NCBI GenBank assembly: GCA_002280555.1
Contig: NCEE01000002.1
Location: 19,477-83,476 of the forward strand
Direction of reading: 5' to 3'
From: Sphingomonas sp. 32-62-10
GTDB taxonomy: Bacteria > Pseudomonadota > Alphaproteobacteria > Sphingomonadales > Sphingomonadaceae
DNA length: 64,000 nt
The notes under the pieces were generated by a model. That model was not told where the DNA came from, ran no database searches, and worked only from the letters and a program-made list of their open reading frames with translations. Position numbers and translations under genes: made by a program. Positions 26,053-35,188 of this stretch are shown piece after piece (position 1 is the stretch's first letter; each line of letters starts with the position of its first letter).

Positions 26053-26312
26053 CATCGACCTATGTCAAGAAACCGTGCGGATGTGGCGGAACCGGTTCGG
26101 GCGAATGTTCGCTGGCGACATTCGGCGACGACGGATCGGCCGGATGCGGGGGTGTGCCATTGGCACTTGGATGAGATGAACGTGACCCGACGGGCGGCGG
26201 AGCCAACCTGAACGGAGAGATGGTTTACCTCTGGCGGACCAACGATTAGAAAGGTGAGGTACTCGAGAGCTACGTTACGAAAAAGCAATGCGAATCAGCA
26301 GCGCTCGGCTTC
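26053..26312 (+). mobile_element. IS6-like internal relic (fragment 3)
   Basis: Directly abutting the preceding element. It reads CQETVRMWRNRFGRMFAGDIR, parallel to the neighbour's transposase around its codon 55-75. After a frameshift it continues LNGEMVYLWR, a stop codon, and ESYVTKK, again parallel. Both ends of the gene are missing. It is a second, older copy of the same element type left truncated by or next to the first. Confidence 0.72.
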
Positions 26313-26342
26313 AAATTGCTTGGCCTGACCGGATCATTGGTT

Positions 26343-27293
26343 TCACTTTTTGCGCCACAAGCTGGCCCGCCGCTGTGCCTCGGCGATTTGCATGCGCGAC
26401 ATTTTGGATGCCACAAAATCGCGTGCCTTGGTCGCTTCACTTTTCAGCGTAGCATCCGTCGCCCGCGCCTGACTTAAAGTGAACCAAGTATAGGCCTGAA
26501 TATAATCTTTGGTCAGGCCTTTGCCATTCAGCAACATGATACCCAAATTATATTGTGCATTGGCGTTGCCGCCATCCGACGCCTTAAGGTACCAAGCTGC
26601 AGCAGCGGCATCATCATTCGGCAGACCTTTACCTTCGGCATATAAAACGCCGAGATTATACTGAGCGTCGCCATCTCCTTGACCTGCCGCTTTGCGGAAC
26701 CACTCTGCTGCAATCGTATAATCTTGGTTGACGCCTTTGCCGTTGGTGTAGATTAAGCCGAGGTTATATTGGGCGTTAACATAACCCTGTTCTGCAGCCT
26801 TGCCAAACCACATAGCTGCCGCAACATCATCCTTCGCCACACCCTGACCACCATCATACATCACGCCGAGGCTATACTGGGCAGCCGCGCTTCCTTGCTC
26901 GGCTGCCTTTCGAAACCAGCCCGCCGCTGCGGTTTGATCGCTGCGAACGCCGATGCCGTTGCTGTACGCAACGCCAAGATTATACTGTGCCGTAGCGTGC
27001 CCTTGATCGGCAGCCTGGCGGTACCAGCGAAGCGCTGCCGGGTAATCCTGTGCGACGCCCTGGCCTTTGGCGTACATCCTGCCGAGCTGATATTGCGCCT
27101 CAGCGTCACCTTGAGTTGCCATCAGCGTTAGCCGTGCGACGTCCTTTCGGGCGAAGGCGCTGGCCGGGTCCTCGGATGACGCCCCGGCTAGCGTCGGGCG
27201 CTTCTGCTGAACCGGCAAAGCCATTGCCAAGCCCGGATCAAAGCTTGTTACCAGAAGCGTACACGCCACCATGGATCGGTAAATCATGCGCAT
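26343..27293 (-). CDS. Exported Sel1-repeat protein
   Basis: 316 residues. An N-terminal signal peptide (MRMIYRSMVACTLLVTSF... to about residue 27) is followed by six consecutive Sel1-like repeats of 36 residues, each with the core AQYNLGxxYxxGxGV...DxxxAxxWxxKAAxxG (about residues 62-275), then a short helical tail with conserved TWFTLSQAR. Sel1 repeats form a protein-binding solenoid. Such periplasmic proteins act in envelope assembly or stress, but the partner cannot be told. It is a lone gene between the IS relics and the galactosidase genes; AAAGG precedes the ATG at 27293. Confidence 0.88.
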   Translation of the reverse strand: MRMIYRSMVACTLLVTSFDPGLAMALPVQQKRPTLAGASSEDPASAFARKDVARLTLMATQGDAEAQYQLGRMYAKGQGVAQDYPAALRWYRQAADQGHATAQYNLGVAYSNGIGVRSDQTAAAGWFRKAAEQGSAAAQYSLGVMYDGGQGVAKDDVAAAMWFGKAAEQGYVNAQYNLGLIYTNGKGVNQDYTIAAEWFRKAAGQGDGDAQYNLGVLYAEGKGLPNDDAAAAAWYLKASDGGNANAQYNLGIMLLNGKGLTKDYIQAYTWFTLSQARATDATLKSEATKARDFVASKMSRMQIAEAQRRASLWRKK

Positions 27294-27412
27294 GATTTAT
27301 GGCCTTTGCAGAAGCGAAGATCGCGGTCGATATTGATGGCGCTGGAGGGAGCGTGGCCTTAATCCAGCAGTGCCATCTTGATCGGGTGATCGCCCATAGG
27401 CTTTTGTTCTGC

Positions 27413-29338
27413 TCATCGCCACGCCACTACGCCGGCTGGTGGCAGATGCCGTTCGCCGATCAACACTTCGCCAGCTGCGATGTCCGCCAGATCGATCGTA
27501 TCGAGCCCATAGTTGAACGCAAAAGTCGCGCGCGCCGTGCGTCGCAGCCGAAGATCGTCGGGTAAATCGATCGTTTCCAGCCCGGCCTCTTTAGTCATTC
27601 GGCGGAACACCCGCGCAAGCAACGCCGCATCGGGCCAGGCCGCCAGATAGCGCAGCATGTCGCTGGCATAAACCACGCCACGCCCGTCGAGCAGCCTTTC
27701 CTCCGGCACCAACGCCGTTTCCACATGCTCGAACCAGCGGGCAATTTCGAAACCATCGCCCCGCTCGATCAGCCCCTCTCGCAGCGATTCGACGCGCGGG
27801 ATGGTGACGGGGATCGCAGCGCGTAAATTGCCCGGCGGCAACCCCTCGGGAATCTGGAAATCCTCGGTGCGGCTGCCGCTGCGGGGGCCGAACAGGACGG
27901 GCACGCCGAGCGCCGCGAGCCGTGCGACAAAATCAGGCTCGAGGATCGGTAGCGACGGCGCGACGACCATTTTGTAGCCATCGAGCGGGGCATCGACGGG
28001 GAGAATATCGACGTCGAGCCCCAACCGCCGGAGCGCCGAGTACATCGCGAAGACGAGCTCCATGTAGCGAAAACTTCGGCCTTGCGGTTGAGCCTCGAAC
28101 AACCAAGCCGCCTCATAGGAAAACAGCAACGCAACCGATTTGGGCGGTCGACCTAGCCCACCGATCACCGTCAGATCGCTTGCCGCCGCTCGCGCTTCAT
28201 GCGCGCCCGCATCACCGACACTATCGGGGCGGAGCAGCCCGGCATGGTGCATTTCTTGCCCGAACGGTGCCTGCCGCCAGCGGAAATAGCTGACCAGTTC
28301 GGCCCCGTGCGCGGCCGCCTCCAGCGTCCAGAGCCGAACCATGCCGGGCAGCGGCGCGGGGTTGTGGGCGGCCCAGTTTACCGGGCCGGGTTGCTGCTCC
28401 ATCACCCACCAGCGCCCGTTCGCGCAGCCGCGATAGAGATCATGGTGGAAGGCGGCGATGTCAGGGTGGCCCTGCCGCGCGTAACGCAGCTTTTCCTCAC
28501 GGCTGAACCAGAATTGCTCGAGAAAGCCGATCGGATAGCTATCCCATGTCGCCACATCGAGATCGCGCGAGACGGCGTGGTGATCGAACTCGGTGAAGAA
28601 ACCCATGTAATTGTGCACCACATCGCGCCCCGGCGATCCTGCGCGAATGATGTCGACCTGCGCGCGGTTGAAGCTGACGACCTCGTCCGAGGCGAAACGG
28701 CGGTAATCGAGGACGTGTGCCGGGTTAGGTTCGGTCACCGTCAGGTGCGGCGGATCGATTTCGGCGAAGGAGCGATATTCCTGACTCCAGAACACATTGC
28801 CCCAGGCAATGTTAAGCGCGGTTACATCAGGGTAGCGTCGCTCGAGCCAGCGGCGGAACCCTTGCGCCGCGCTGTTCGAATAGCTGACGATGGTATCGTG
28901 ACAGCCATATTCGTTATCGGTCTGCCAAGCGACGATGCCGGGGTGGTCGCCATAGCGTTCGGCCAGCGCAGCCACGATGCGGCTGCACTCGCCGCGATAG
29001 CCGGGGTGCGAAAAGCAATAATGCCGCCGCGATCCGAAGCACCGCTCACGTCCCTGCGCATCGATCGCCAGCATGTCGGGCATCTTGTCGACCAGCCATT
29101 TCGGCGGGGTGGCGGTGGGGGTGCCAAGGATGATGCCGAGCCCGGCCCCGTGCAGCGTCTCGATCGCGCGGTCGAGCCAAGCCCAGTCGTACCGCCAAGG
29201 CTGCGGCTCGATCCGGCTCCACGCGAATTCGCCGATCCGCACGCGCGTGAGGCCCATCTCGACCATGCGGCGCGCATCTTCGGCCCAGATGTCCTCGGGC
29301 CAATGTTCGGGATAATAGCAGCAACCGAGGCGCATCAT
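27413..29338 (-). CDS. Beta-galactosidase, GH42
   Basis: 641 residues, normal for GH42. The start is MMRLGCCYYPEHWPEDIW, the family's YYPEQW-like opening. The acid/base is Glu143 in WQTDNEYGCHD; the nucleophile is Glu314 in WVMEQQPGPVNW. The trimerisation and C-terminal beta domains follow. No signal peptide, so it cleaves imported galactosides in the cytoplasm. Its ATG overlaps the stop of the alpha-galactosidase gene (ATGA at 29335-29338), so it is the second gene of that operon. Substrates are probably oligosaccharides or plant-derived galactosides rather than lactose, as for many GH42 enzymes. Confidence 0.92.
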   Translation of the reverse strand: MMRLGCCYYPEHWPEDIWAEDARRMVEMGLTRVRIGEFAWSRIEPQPWRYDWAWLDRAIETLHGAGLGIILGTPTATPPKWLVDKMPDMLAIDAQGRERCFGSRRHYCFSHPGYRGECSRIVAALAERYGDHPGIVAWQTDNEYGCHDTIVSYSNSAAQGFRRWLERRYPDVTALNIAWGNVFWSQEYRSFAEIDPPHLTVTEPNPAHVLDYRRFASDEVVSFNRAQVDIIRAGSPGRDVVHNYMGFFTEFDHHAVSRDLDVATWDSYPIGFLEQFWFSREEKLRYARQGHPDIAAFHHDLYRGCANGRWWVMEQQPGPVNWAAHNPAPLPGMVRLWTLEAAAHGAELVSYFRWRQAPFGQEMHHAGLLRPDSVGDAGAHEARAAASDLTVIGGLGRPPKSVALLFSYEAAWLFEAQPQGRSFRYMELVFAMYSALRRLGLDVDILPVDAPLDGYKMVVAPSLPILEPDFVARLAALGVPVLFGPRSGSRTEDFQIPEGLPPGNLRAAIPVTIPRVESLREGLIERGDGFEIARWFEHVETALVPEERLLDGRGVVYASDMLRYLAAWPDAALLARVFRRMTKEAGLETIDLPDDLRLRRTARATFAFNYGLDTIDLADIAAGEVLIGERHLPPAGVVAWR

Positions 29339-31410
29339 TGGCCAATGTCCAAGCGTTCGAGATAGACGAGATGGGCCGTCGCCGGGCGCGACAGCGGCAG
29401 GACCAACCCTGCCTCATCCAGCATCCGCCCGCTGAGCACCGTATCCGCGACATCGGTGAGCAGGAAGCGCAAATGGTAGCGCCGGTCAGGATCCAGCCCC
29501 GCAAAGCGCACCGGCGGCGTGTTGTAATCGCTGGCCATATCAGTGCGCGCAACCAGCGCGAGGATGCGACCTTTGTGTTCGACCATTGTGCCGAACAAGC
29601 CGGGATCGTCGAATGCGAGTTCGTTCAACGCGCCGTTGGTCAGTATGTCACGATACTGTTTATAGCAGGCGATGTGCGCGGCGAGCGTATCACGGTCGGC
29701 GTCGCTCATTGCCGCCGGATCGGCCTCTACCCCCATATGGCCGAACATCGCGACCTTGGCGCGAAACGCCATCGGCAGCATGCGACCGGTGATTGGATTA
29801 GGACTGGGGCCGACATGATTGCCCATCACTTCGGGCGGCAGGAACAGGCTCCACGCGCGATTGATGCGCAGCCGATCGATCGCATCGTTATTGTCGCTCG
29901 GCCAGACGCGGTGGCAGCGGCTGAGTATAGCGTAATCGATCCGCCCGCCGCCGCTCGCGCAGCTCTCGATCTCGACCGTCGGATGCGCGGCGCGGAGCCG
30001 ATCAACCAGCGCATACAGCGCCAATGTCTGCCGATGGCCCACACCTTCATTGGGGAAGAGATCGCGGTTATGATCCCATTTCAGGTACGCAATGCGGTGC
30101 GCCGACAGCAGGTTATCGAGAACACCGAACAAATATGCGTTCACTTCGGGTCGGGCGAGATCAAGAACCAGCTGATGCCGCTGGGTCGGGCGATCCATGC
30201 CCGGTCGGTGGAGGCACCAATCGGGGTGTGCACGATAGAGATCGCTGTCGGGGCTGATCATTTCGGGCTCTACCCAAAGGCCAAAATCCATGCCGCGCGC
30301 CTCGACCTGCGCGATCAGTGGCGACAGCCCGTTCGGGAAACGCTGAGGATCGGGCGTCCAGTCGCCAAGGCTGGTCGTGTCGTTGCGGCGGCCGGTGAAC
30401 CAGCCATCATCGACAACGAAGCGCTCGGCACCGATGGCATTGCCCGCTTCGGCCAATCGGACCAAGCGGGCTTCGTCCATGTCGAACGCCACCGCTTCCC
30501 AGCTGTTCAGATGGACCCGGCGTACCGGCCAGTCGGCGCGACCGGGGAGCACGTCGCCGCGCAGATGCGCGTGCATCGCTTGCCGCACCGCGTTGCGACC
30601 GCCGTTGATGACCGCGAATACCGCTTCGGGCGTGGTAAAGCTCGCGCCGGGTGCCAGCACGATCTCACCCGGATCAAGCCGCGCGGCCATCTGAACAATC
30701 GCCTTATCTGCATCGCGTTCGATCACCGTTTCGTGATCCCCGCTCCACGCCAGGTGCATCGCAATGCCGTGCCCGTGATTGGCGCCAAACCCAGCTTCAT
30801 GTGCGATAAGCCAGTTCGCCCCGCCAAAGCCGGGCCGCCCCCCGCGCGATTCACCCCCGCTGCGGCCATACGGCATGGCCGCGGTCGCCTCCTGCGTTTC
30901 CGCCGCCCAGCGCCCGTGAAACCGGGTTGCATGCGTTGCCCAGCCCGGCAGCGGCAGTGCCAGGCTGGCTATCCGATCAACAGCCAGCGGCGTATCACCA
31001 AGATTGACGATGGTCGCAGACGCGCGGACGACGTCGCCTGCAGCGATCCGCCAATCGATCCCAATGCGGACGCCGGCCGCCATGTCTTCCAGCACGACAT
31101 GCGCCAATCGATCGGCAGCAAGCGACCCAGCGCCGCTATGCAGATCGAGCGCCAGGACTTCATTCCCCCGGCGAAACGCCATTGCGGGCAGTCCCAGATA
31201 TCCGCGCGCCGCCTGCGGCCAGATCGTCGCGAGCCGGGGCACATCGGGCTGCGATCCGTGTCGTCGTGGGCGGACCGCCCGTTGTAACGAACCGAGATCT
31301 TCGTCGTCAGGAAGCTTGCCACCAATGTACAGCAGCGACGGCGGCTCACCGGCCTCTGCATCGAACACAAGGGTGATTGCGGTGCCGTCGATGCGGTGCG
31401 GACTCTCCAT
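29335..31410 (-). CDS. Alpha-galactosidase, GH36
   Basis: 691 residues. An N-terminal beta-supersandwich precedes the barrel. The nucleophile is Asp446 in YLKWDHNR and the acid/base Asp506 in WPSDNND; FVVDDGWF, GLWVEPEM and ESCASGGGR are further GH36 signatures. It would release galactose from raffinose- or melibiose-like alpha-galactosides; no signal peptide is seen, so the site is cytoplasmic. The ATG at 31410 is preceded by AAGGG; an in-frame start at 31530 is less likely because it falls inside the divergent symporter gene. It is the first gene of the operon with the GH42 enzyme and shares an 83-bp promoter region with the symporter gene. Confidence 0.93.
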   Translation of the reverse strand: MESPHRIDGTAITLVFDAEAGEPPSLLYIGGKLPDDEDLGSLQRAVRPRRHGSQPDVPRLATIWPQAARGYLGLPAMAFRRGNEVLALDLHSGAGSLAADRLAHVVLEDMAAGVRIGIDWRIAAGDVVRASATIVNLGDTPLAVDRIASLALPLPGWATHATRFHGRWAAETQEATAAMPYGRSGGESRGGRPGFGGANWLIAHEAGFGANHGHGIAMHLAWSGDHETVIERDADKAIVQMAARLDPGEIVLAPGASFTTPEAVFAVINGGRNAVRQAMHAHLRGDVLPGRADWPVRRVHLNSWEAVAFDMDEARLVRLAEAGNAIGAERFVVDDGWFTGRRNDTTSLGDWTPDPQRFPNGLSPLIAQVEARGMDFGLWVEPEMISPDSDLYRAHPDWCLHRPGMDRPTQRHQLVLDLARPEVNAYLFGVLDNLLSAHRIAYLKWDHNRDLFPNEGVGHRQTLALYALVDRLRAAHPTVEIESCASGGGRIDYAILSRCHRVWPSDNNDAIDRLRINRAWSLFLPPEVMGNHVGPSPNPITGRMLPMAFRAKVAMFGHMGVEADPAAMSDADRDTLAAHIACYKQYRDILTNGALNELAFDDPGLFGTMVEHKGRILALVARTDMASDYNTPPVRFAGLDPDRRYHLRFLLTDVADTVLSGRMLDEAGLVLPLSRPATAHLVYLERLDIGQ

Positions 31411-31493
31411 GCGGCAACCCTTGCCATGCTCGCGCTTGCACGCAAGGTGCGACCGCCTATGGTCGTCGGAAAATTCGGGGGAGAGCAAGCAAC

Positions 31494-32951
31494 ATGGCGT
31501 TGAACAGCGGCATCCAGATGGGTGTGGCAATCCTTTTGCTCGCCGCCATTGGTCTTGCGACCTGGCTGAAAGTGCGCCGCGCGCGGCATGATGGGAGCGA
31601 AAAGGACGTCTATCTGGCGGGCGGGGGCCTCAGCTGGGTGTTCGTCGCGGGGTCGATCACGCTCACCAACCTCTCGACCGATCAGCTGGTCGGCATGAAC
31701 GGCAACCAGATGCTGCTGCTGGCGTGGTGGGAGATTTCGGGCTTTATCGGACTGCTGATCCTCGCGCTTGTGTTCGTGCCGATTTACTATCGCAACGAAT
31801 GCACCACGGTGACCGAGCTGCTCGATCGCCGCTATCAGGGCGACACGCGCAACGTCCGCACGCTGATTTCGGCGCTGTTCCTGTTCGGCAATATCCTGAT
31901 CTACCTGCCTGCTGGGCTCTATAGCGGCGCGCTGTTTCTTGAGTCTCTGTTCGGGGGCGGCATTCCGCTGATCCTGTTTGCCATCATCCTCGCCGTGATC
32001 AGCGCTGCCTATACGATGATGGGCGGGCTTCGCGCGGTTGCGGTAATGGACACCTATTCGGGTTTTGGCGTGCTCGCGATTGCCGTGCTGATCGTCGTGC
32101 TGGCGCTGGCGGCGGTGCAATATGATCTGTTCGGCGGTGTGCCCGCCGAGCGGACATCGATGATCGGCGGTGCGGATTCGCCGATCCCGTTCCACACATT
32201 GTTCACGGGCATGATCTTCATCCAGATCTTTTACTGGTCGACGAACCAGAACATCACGCAAAAAGCGATGACCGCGCCGACCGTGCGCGAGGCGCAGAAG
32301 GGTGTGCTCGCGGCGGCGGCGATCCGCATCATGATCATCCCGATCATTGTAACGGTGCCGGGCGTCGTTGCGTTCAAACTGATCGGCGATGTCGGGGATA
32401 AGGCATACGGCCTGCTGGTGGCGCAAGTGTTGCCTGGCTGGCTCTCGGGCGCGTTCGCCGCGATGATCGCCGCTGCCGTGATCGCGCATACCAGCGCGGT
32501 GTTGAATTCCACCGTCGCGCTCTATGCGGTCGATTTCCACAAGCCGTTCATCGGCGCGGTGCGCGATAACTGGCGGTTGAGCAGCATCACTACGGTGATC
32601 GTCACCATTTCCTCGATCGCGTTGGTGCCAATGTACCAGAATGCGCAGAGCATCATCAATTTGCTGCAGCAATTGAACGGGCTGTCATCGATGCCGATCC
32701 TGTCGGCATTCATCGTCGGACTGATGTTTCGCGGGGTCGGCGCGAGTGCCGCGACGGCTGGCGTGGTGTGGGGCGTGGCGCTCTACGCGCTCTATTCGTT
32801 CGGGCTGCAACCGGCGGGGATCGTGACGATGCATTACATCGATTTTATGGTCGTCACGCTGGTGAGTTCGGTGCTGTTCGCGCTGGCCTATAACCGGGTC
32901 GTTCTGGGCCGGACGGCACAGTTCATCGGGTGGCGGCGAGCGGCAGCGTGA
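31494..32951 (+). CDS. Sodium/solute symporter (SSS), probable galactose/galactoside transporter
   Basis: 485 residues, about 13-14 membrane segments. The N-terminal half has DVYLAGGGLSWVFVAGSI and LTNLSTDQLVGMNG, matching the sodium-binding and sugar-binding regions of SglT-like symporters. NIxQKAM (NQNITQKAMTAP) is also typical of the sugar branch. The ATG at 31494 has GGGGGAGAG in front. It leads symporter-galT-galK with 4-bp overlaps and diverges from the two galactosidase genes, so galactose or a galactoside is the likely cargo. Direct substrate evidence is lacking. Confidence 0.88.
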   Translation: MALNSGIQMGVAILLLAAIGLATWLKVRRARHDGSEKDVYLAGGGLSWVFVAGSITLTNLSTDQLVGMNGNQMLLLAWWEISGFIGLLILALVFVPIYYRNECTTVTELLDRRYQGDTRNVRTLISALFLFGNILIYLPAGLYSGALFLESLFGGGIPLILFAIILAVISAAYTMMGGLRAVAVMDTYSGFGVLAIAVLIVVLALAAVQYDLFGGVPAERTSMIGGADSPIPFHTLFTGMIFIQIFYWSTNQNITQKAMTAPTVREAQKGVLAAAAIRIMIIPIIVTVPGVVAFKLIGDVGDKAYGLLVAQVLPGWLSGAFAAMIAAAVIAHTSAVLNSTVALYAVDFHKPFIGAVRDNWRLSSITTVIVTISSIALVPMYQNAQSIINLLQQLNGLSSMPILSAFIVGLMFRGVGASAATAGVVWGVALYALYSFGLQPAGIVTMHYIDFMVVTLVSSVLFALAYNRVVLGRTAQFIGWRRAAA

Positions 32952-33964
32952 CGTCGCCGCCTGAGCAACCTCACCGGCGGCGCAACCCGCTGTCTGGTCG
33001 CTGGGTGCTGGTGTCCCCGCACCGGCTGGCGCGGCCATGGCAGGGGCAGGAGGATGCGGCTGACCCGCCGGCGCCGTTCTATGATCCGGACTGTTACCTG
33101 TGCCCCGGCAATGCGCGCGCAGGTGGGCAGCGGAACCCCGATTATGTCGGCACCTTCGCCTTCGACAATGATTTCGCCGCTGTGCTGCCTGATACGCCTG
33201 ACAGCGCCAGCGATGACCCGCTGTTCGCCGCCGCCAGCGCGCGCGGGGTCGCGCGCGTGATCTGCTATTCGCCCGATCATGCGCTGACGATGCCGCAATT
33301 GAGCCACGCAGCGGTGCGCGGGATCGTCGATTGCTGGGCGGACGAGAGCGCGCGGCTGGGGGCCACCTATCGATCAGTACAGGTCTTCGAGAACAAGGGC
33401 GCGATGATGGGCTGCTCCAACCCGCACCCGCACGGGCAGATATGGGCGACCGATCATGTGCCCGACGAGACAGCGACCGAGAACGTCACCCAGCACGCCT
33501 ATCTGGCGCAGCACGGCAGCCCGATGCTGCTCGATCTCGCTGCGCGAGAAGCAGGTGGCGAACGCGAGGTAGCGAGCAATGCCGATTGGCTGGCGATCGT
33601 GCCGTGGTGGGCGAGCTGGCCGTTCGAAACTTTGATGCTGCCGCGCTTTGCCGTGCAACGGATGCCCGATCTTGCGCCCGCCCAGCGCGATAGCCTGGCT
33701 GATATCCTGCGGCGACTGACCGCGCGCTACGACAATGTCTTCGCCACGCGCTTTCCCTATTCGATGGGCTGGCATGGCGCGCCATTTGGCGATGCGGAGG
33801 TCGCCCATTGGCAGCTTCACGCGCATTTCTATCCGCCACTGCTGCGCTCCGCGAGCGTCCGCAAGTTCATGGTCGGCTATGAAATGATGGCCGAACCGCA
33901 GCGCGACCTGACCCCCGAAGCCGCCGCTGCGATGCTGCGCGCGGTTTCGGACGTGCTGGCATGA
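32948..33964 (+). CDS. galT: Galactose-1-phosphate uridylyltransferase
   Basis: 338 residues. Transfers UMP between UDP-glucose and galactose-1-phosphate in the Leloir pathway. The nucleophile motif is NPHPHGQIW; the zinc-site pair CYLC lies near residue 50; RNPLSGRWVLVSPHR opens the N-domain and WQLHAHFYPP is the C-terminal histidine cluster. The GTG at 32948 is preferred because it overlaps the symporter stop (GTGA), as is common in this window; a GTG at 32930 would add six residues. galK follows with another 4-bp overlap. Confidence 0.93.
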   Translation: MTSPPEQPHRRRNPLSGRWVLVSPHRLARPWQGQEDAADPPAPFYDPDCYLCPGNARAGGQRNPDYVGTFAFDNDFAAVLPDTPDSASDDPLFAAASARGVARVICYSPDHALTMPQLSHAAVRGIVDCWADESARLGATYRSVQVFENKGAMMGCSNPHPHGQIWATDHVPDETATENVTQHAYLAQHGSPMLLDLAAREAGGEREVASNADWLAIVPWWASWPFETLMLPRFAVQRMPDLAPAQRDSLADILRRLTARYDNVFATRFPYSMGWHGAPFGDAEVAHWQLHAHFYPPLLRSASVRKFMVGYEMMAEPQRDLTPEAAAAMLRAVSDVLA

Positions 33965-35103
33965 CGGGGCCGGTTGAGCGCGCGACCGCCGCCTATCAGG
34001 CGGCTTATGGCGAGGCGCCTGCGCGCATCGCCTACACCCCCGGCCGGGTGAACCTGATCGGCGAGCATACCGATTATAATGACGGCTTCGTGCTCCCTTG
34101 CGCGATCGACCGAGGCACGGCGGTAGCGATCGGGGAAGCGGCGGACGGGATGATCGCCGTCACCAGCGCCGATTATGACGAGACGGACCGCTTCGATCCC
34201 GCCGCACCATTCGAGCCTGCCCCCGGTTGGCGGACGCATATCCGCGCTGTTTCGGCGGTGTTCAGAGCGCGAGGCATGGCCATCGGGGGGGCACGGATCG
34301 CGATTGCGGGCGATGTGCCGCAGGGGGCCGGGCTGTCATCGTCCGCATCGCTTGGCGTCGCTCTGGCAGCGGCGTTTGATCGCGAACAGCGGCTCGACCC
34401 AACCGCACTCGCGCTGATCGCGCAGGCGGCGGAGAATGACTTCGTCGGCTGCGCCTGCGGCAACATGGACCAATTGATCGCCGCGCATGGCCAGGCAGGT
34501 GCAGCGCTACTGATCGATTGCCGCTCGCTCGCCACCCGTCCGGTGCCGCTGCCCGAGGATATGGCGGTTCTGATCGTGCATTCGGGGATCACGCGCGGTC
34601 TGGTCGATAGCGCGTACAACGAACGCCGCGCCGCGTGCGAAGCAGTGGCCGCGCATCTCGGCGTCGCGGCGCTGCGCGATATCGATCTGGCGATACTCGA
34701 AGCCGCTAAGACAGCCCTTGATCCGGTCGCCTATCGTCGCGCGCGGCATGTGGTGACCGAGAATGCCAGAACGCTCGTCATGGCGAATGCGATGCCAGCC
34801 AGCGACTGGGCGACAATCGGCAGGCTGATGGCCGACTCCCATGCATCGATGCGCGATGATTTCGAGATTACGACGCCGGAAATCGATGCGCTGGTCGCAA
34901 GACTTGCCGCAGCGACTAGCGGCCTTGGCGGTGCGCGGATGACCGGCGGCGGCTTTGGCGGCTGCGTTGTCGCGCTGGCGCGGCGAGACCGGATAGCGCC
35001 GCTTCAAGCAGCAGCGCTCGACCATTTTTCCGCTGTTGGCCGCACACCCGGCCTGATTCACGCCTGCCGTCCGAGTGCAGGGCTCAAGGTCATCGGCGCC
35101 TAG
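33961..35103 (+). CDS. galK: Galactokinase
   Basis: 380 residues. Phosphorylates galactose at C1 with ATP. The galactokinase signature GRVNLIGEHTDYNDGFVLP is near residue 28, the GHMP ATP loop is PQGAGLSSSASLG near 120, and the third motif GGARMTGGGFGGCVV lies in the C-terminal part. Length and order are normal. Its ATG overlaps the galT stop. It supplies galactose-1-phosphate from sugar released by the divergent galactosidases. galE, needed to recycle UDP-galactose, must lie elsewhere. Confidence 0.95.
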   Translation: MTGPVERATAAYQAAYGEAPARIAYTPGRVNLIGEHTDYNDGFVLPCAIDRGTAVAIGEAADGMIAVTSADYDETDRFDPAAPFEPAPGWRTHIRAVSAVFRARGMAIGGARIAIAGDVPQGAGLSSSASLGVALAAAFDREQRLDPTALALIAQAAENDFVGCACGNMDQLIAAHGQAGAALLIDCRSLATRPVPLPEDMAVLIVHSGITRGLVDSAYNERRAACEAVAAHLGVAALRDIDLAILEAAKTALDPVAYRRARHVVTENARTLVMANAMPASDWATIGRLMADSHASMRDDFEITTPEIDALVARLAAATSGLGGARMTGGGFGGCVVALARRDRIAPLQAAALDHFSAVGRTPGLIHACRPSAGLKVIGA

Positions 35104-35188
35104 CCCAAAACTTGTCGCCTGAACGGCATTTCCCTATCGTTCGGCCGGTGATCCATCCCCTTCCCTTTTGGCCAGGTGCGCGTCGGCA

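Noticed and set aside
28199..31287. Two large plus-strand open frames over the galactosidase genes
   Set aside because: Both are antisense shadows of GH42 and GH36, whose catalytic motifs are intact; the shadows are Arg/His/Gln-rich and lack domains.
30969..32672. 567-codon minus-strand frame over the symporter
   Set aside because: His/Asp/Arg-rich shadow of the symporter, crossing the promoter gap; no recognisable domain.
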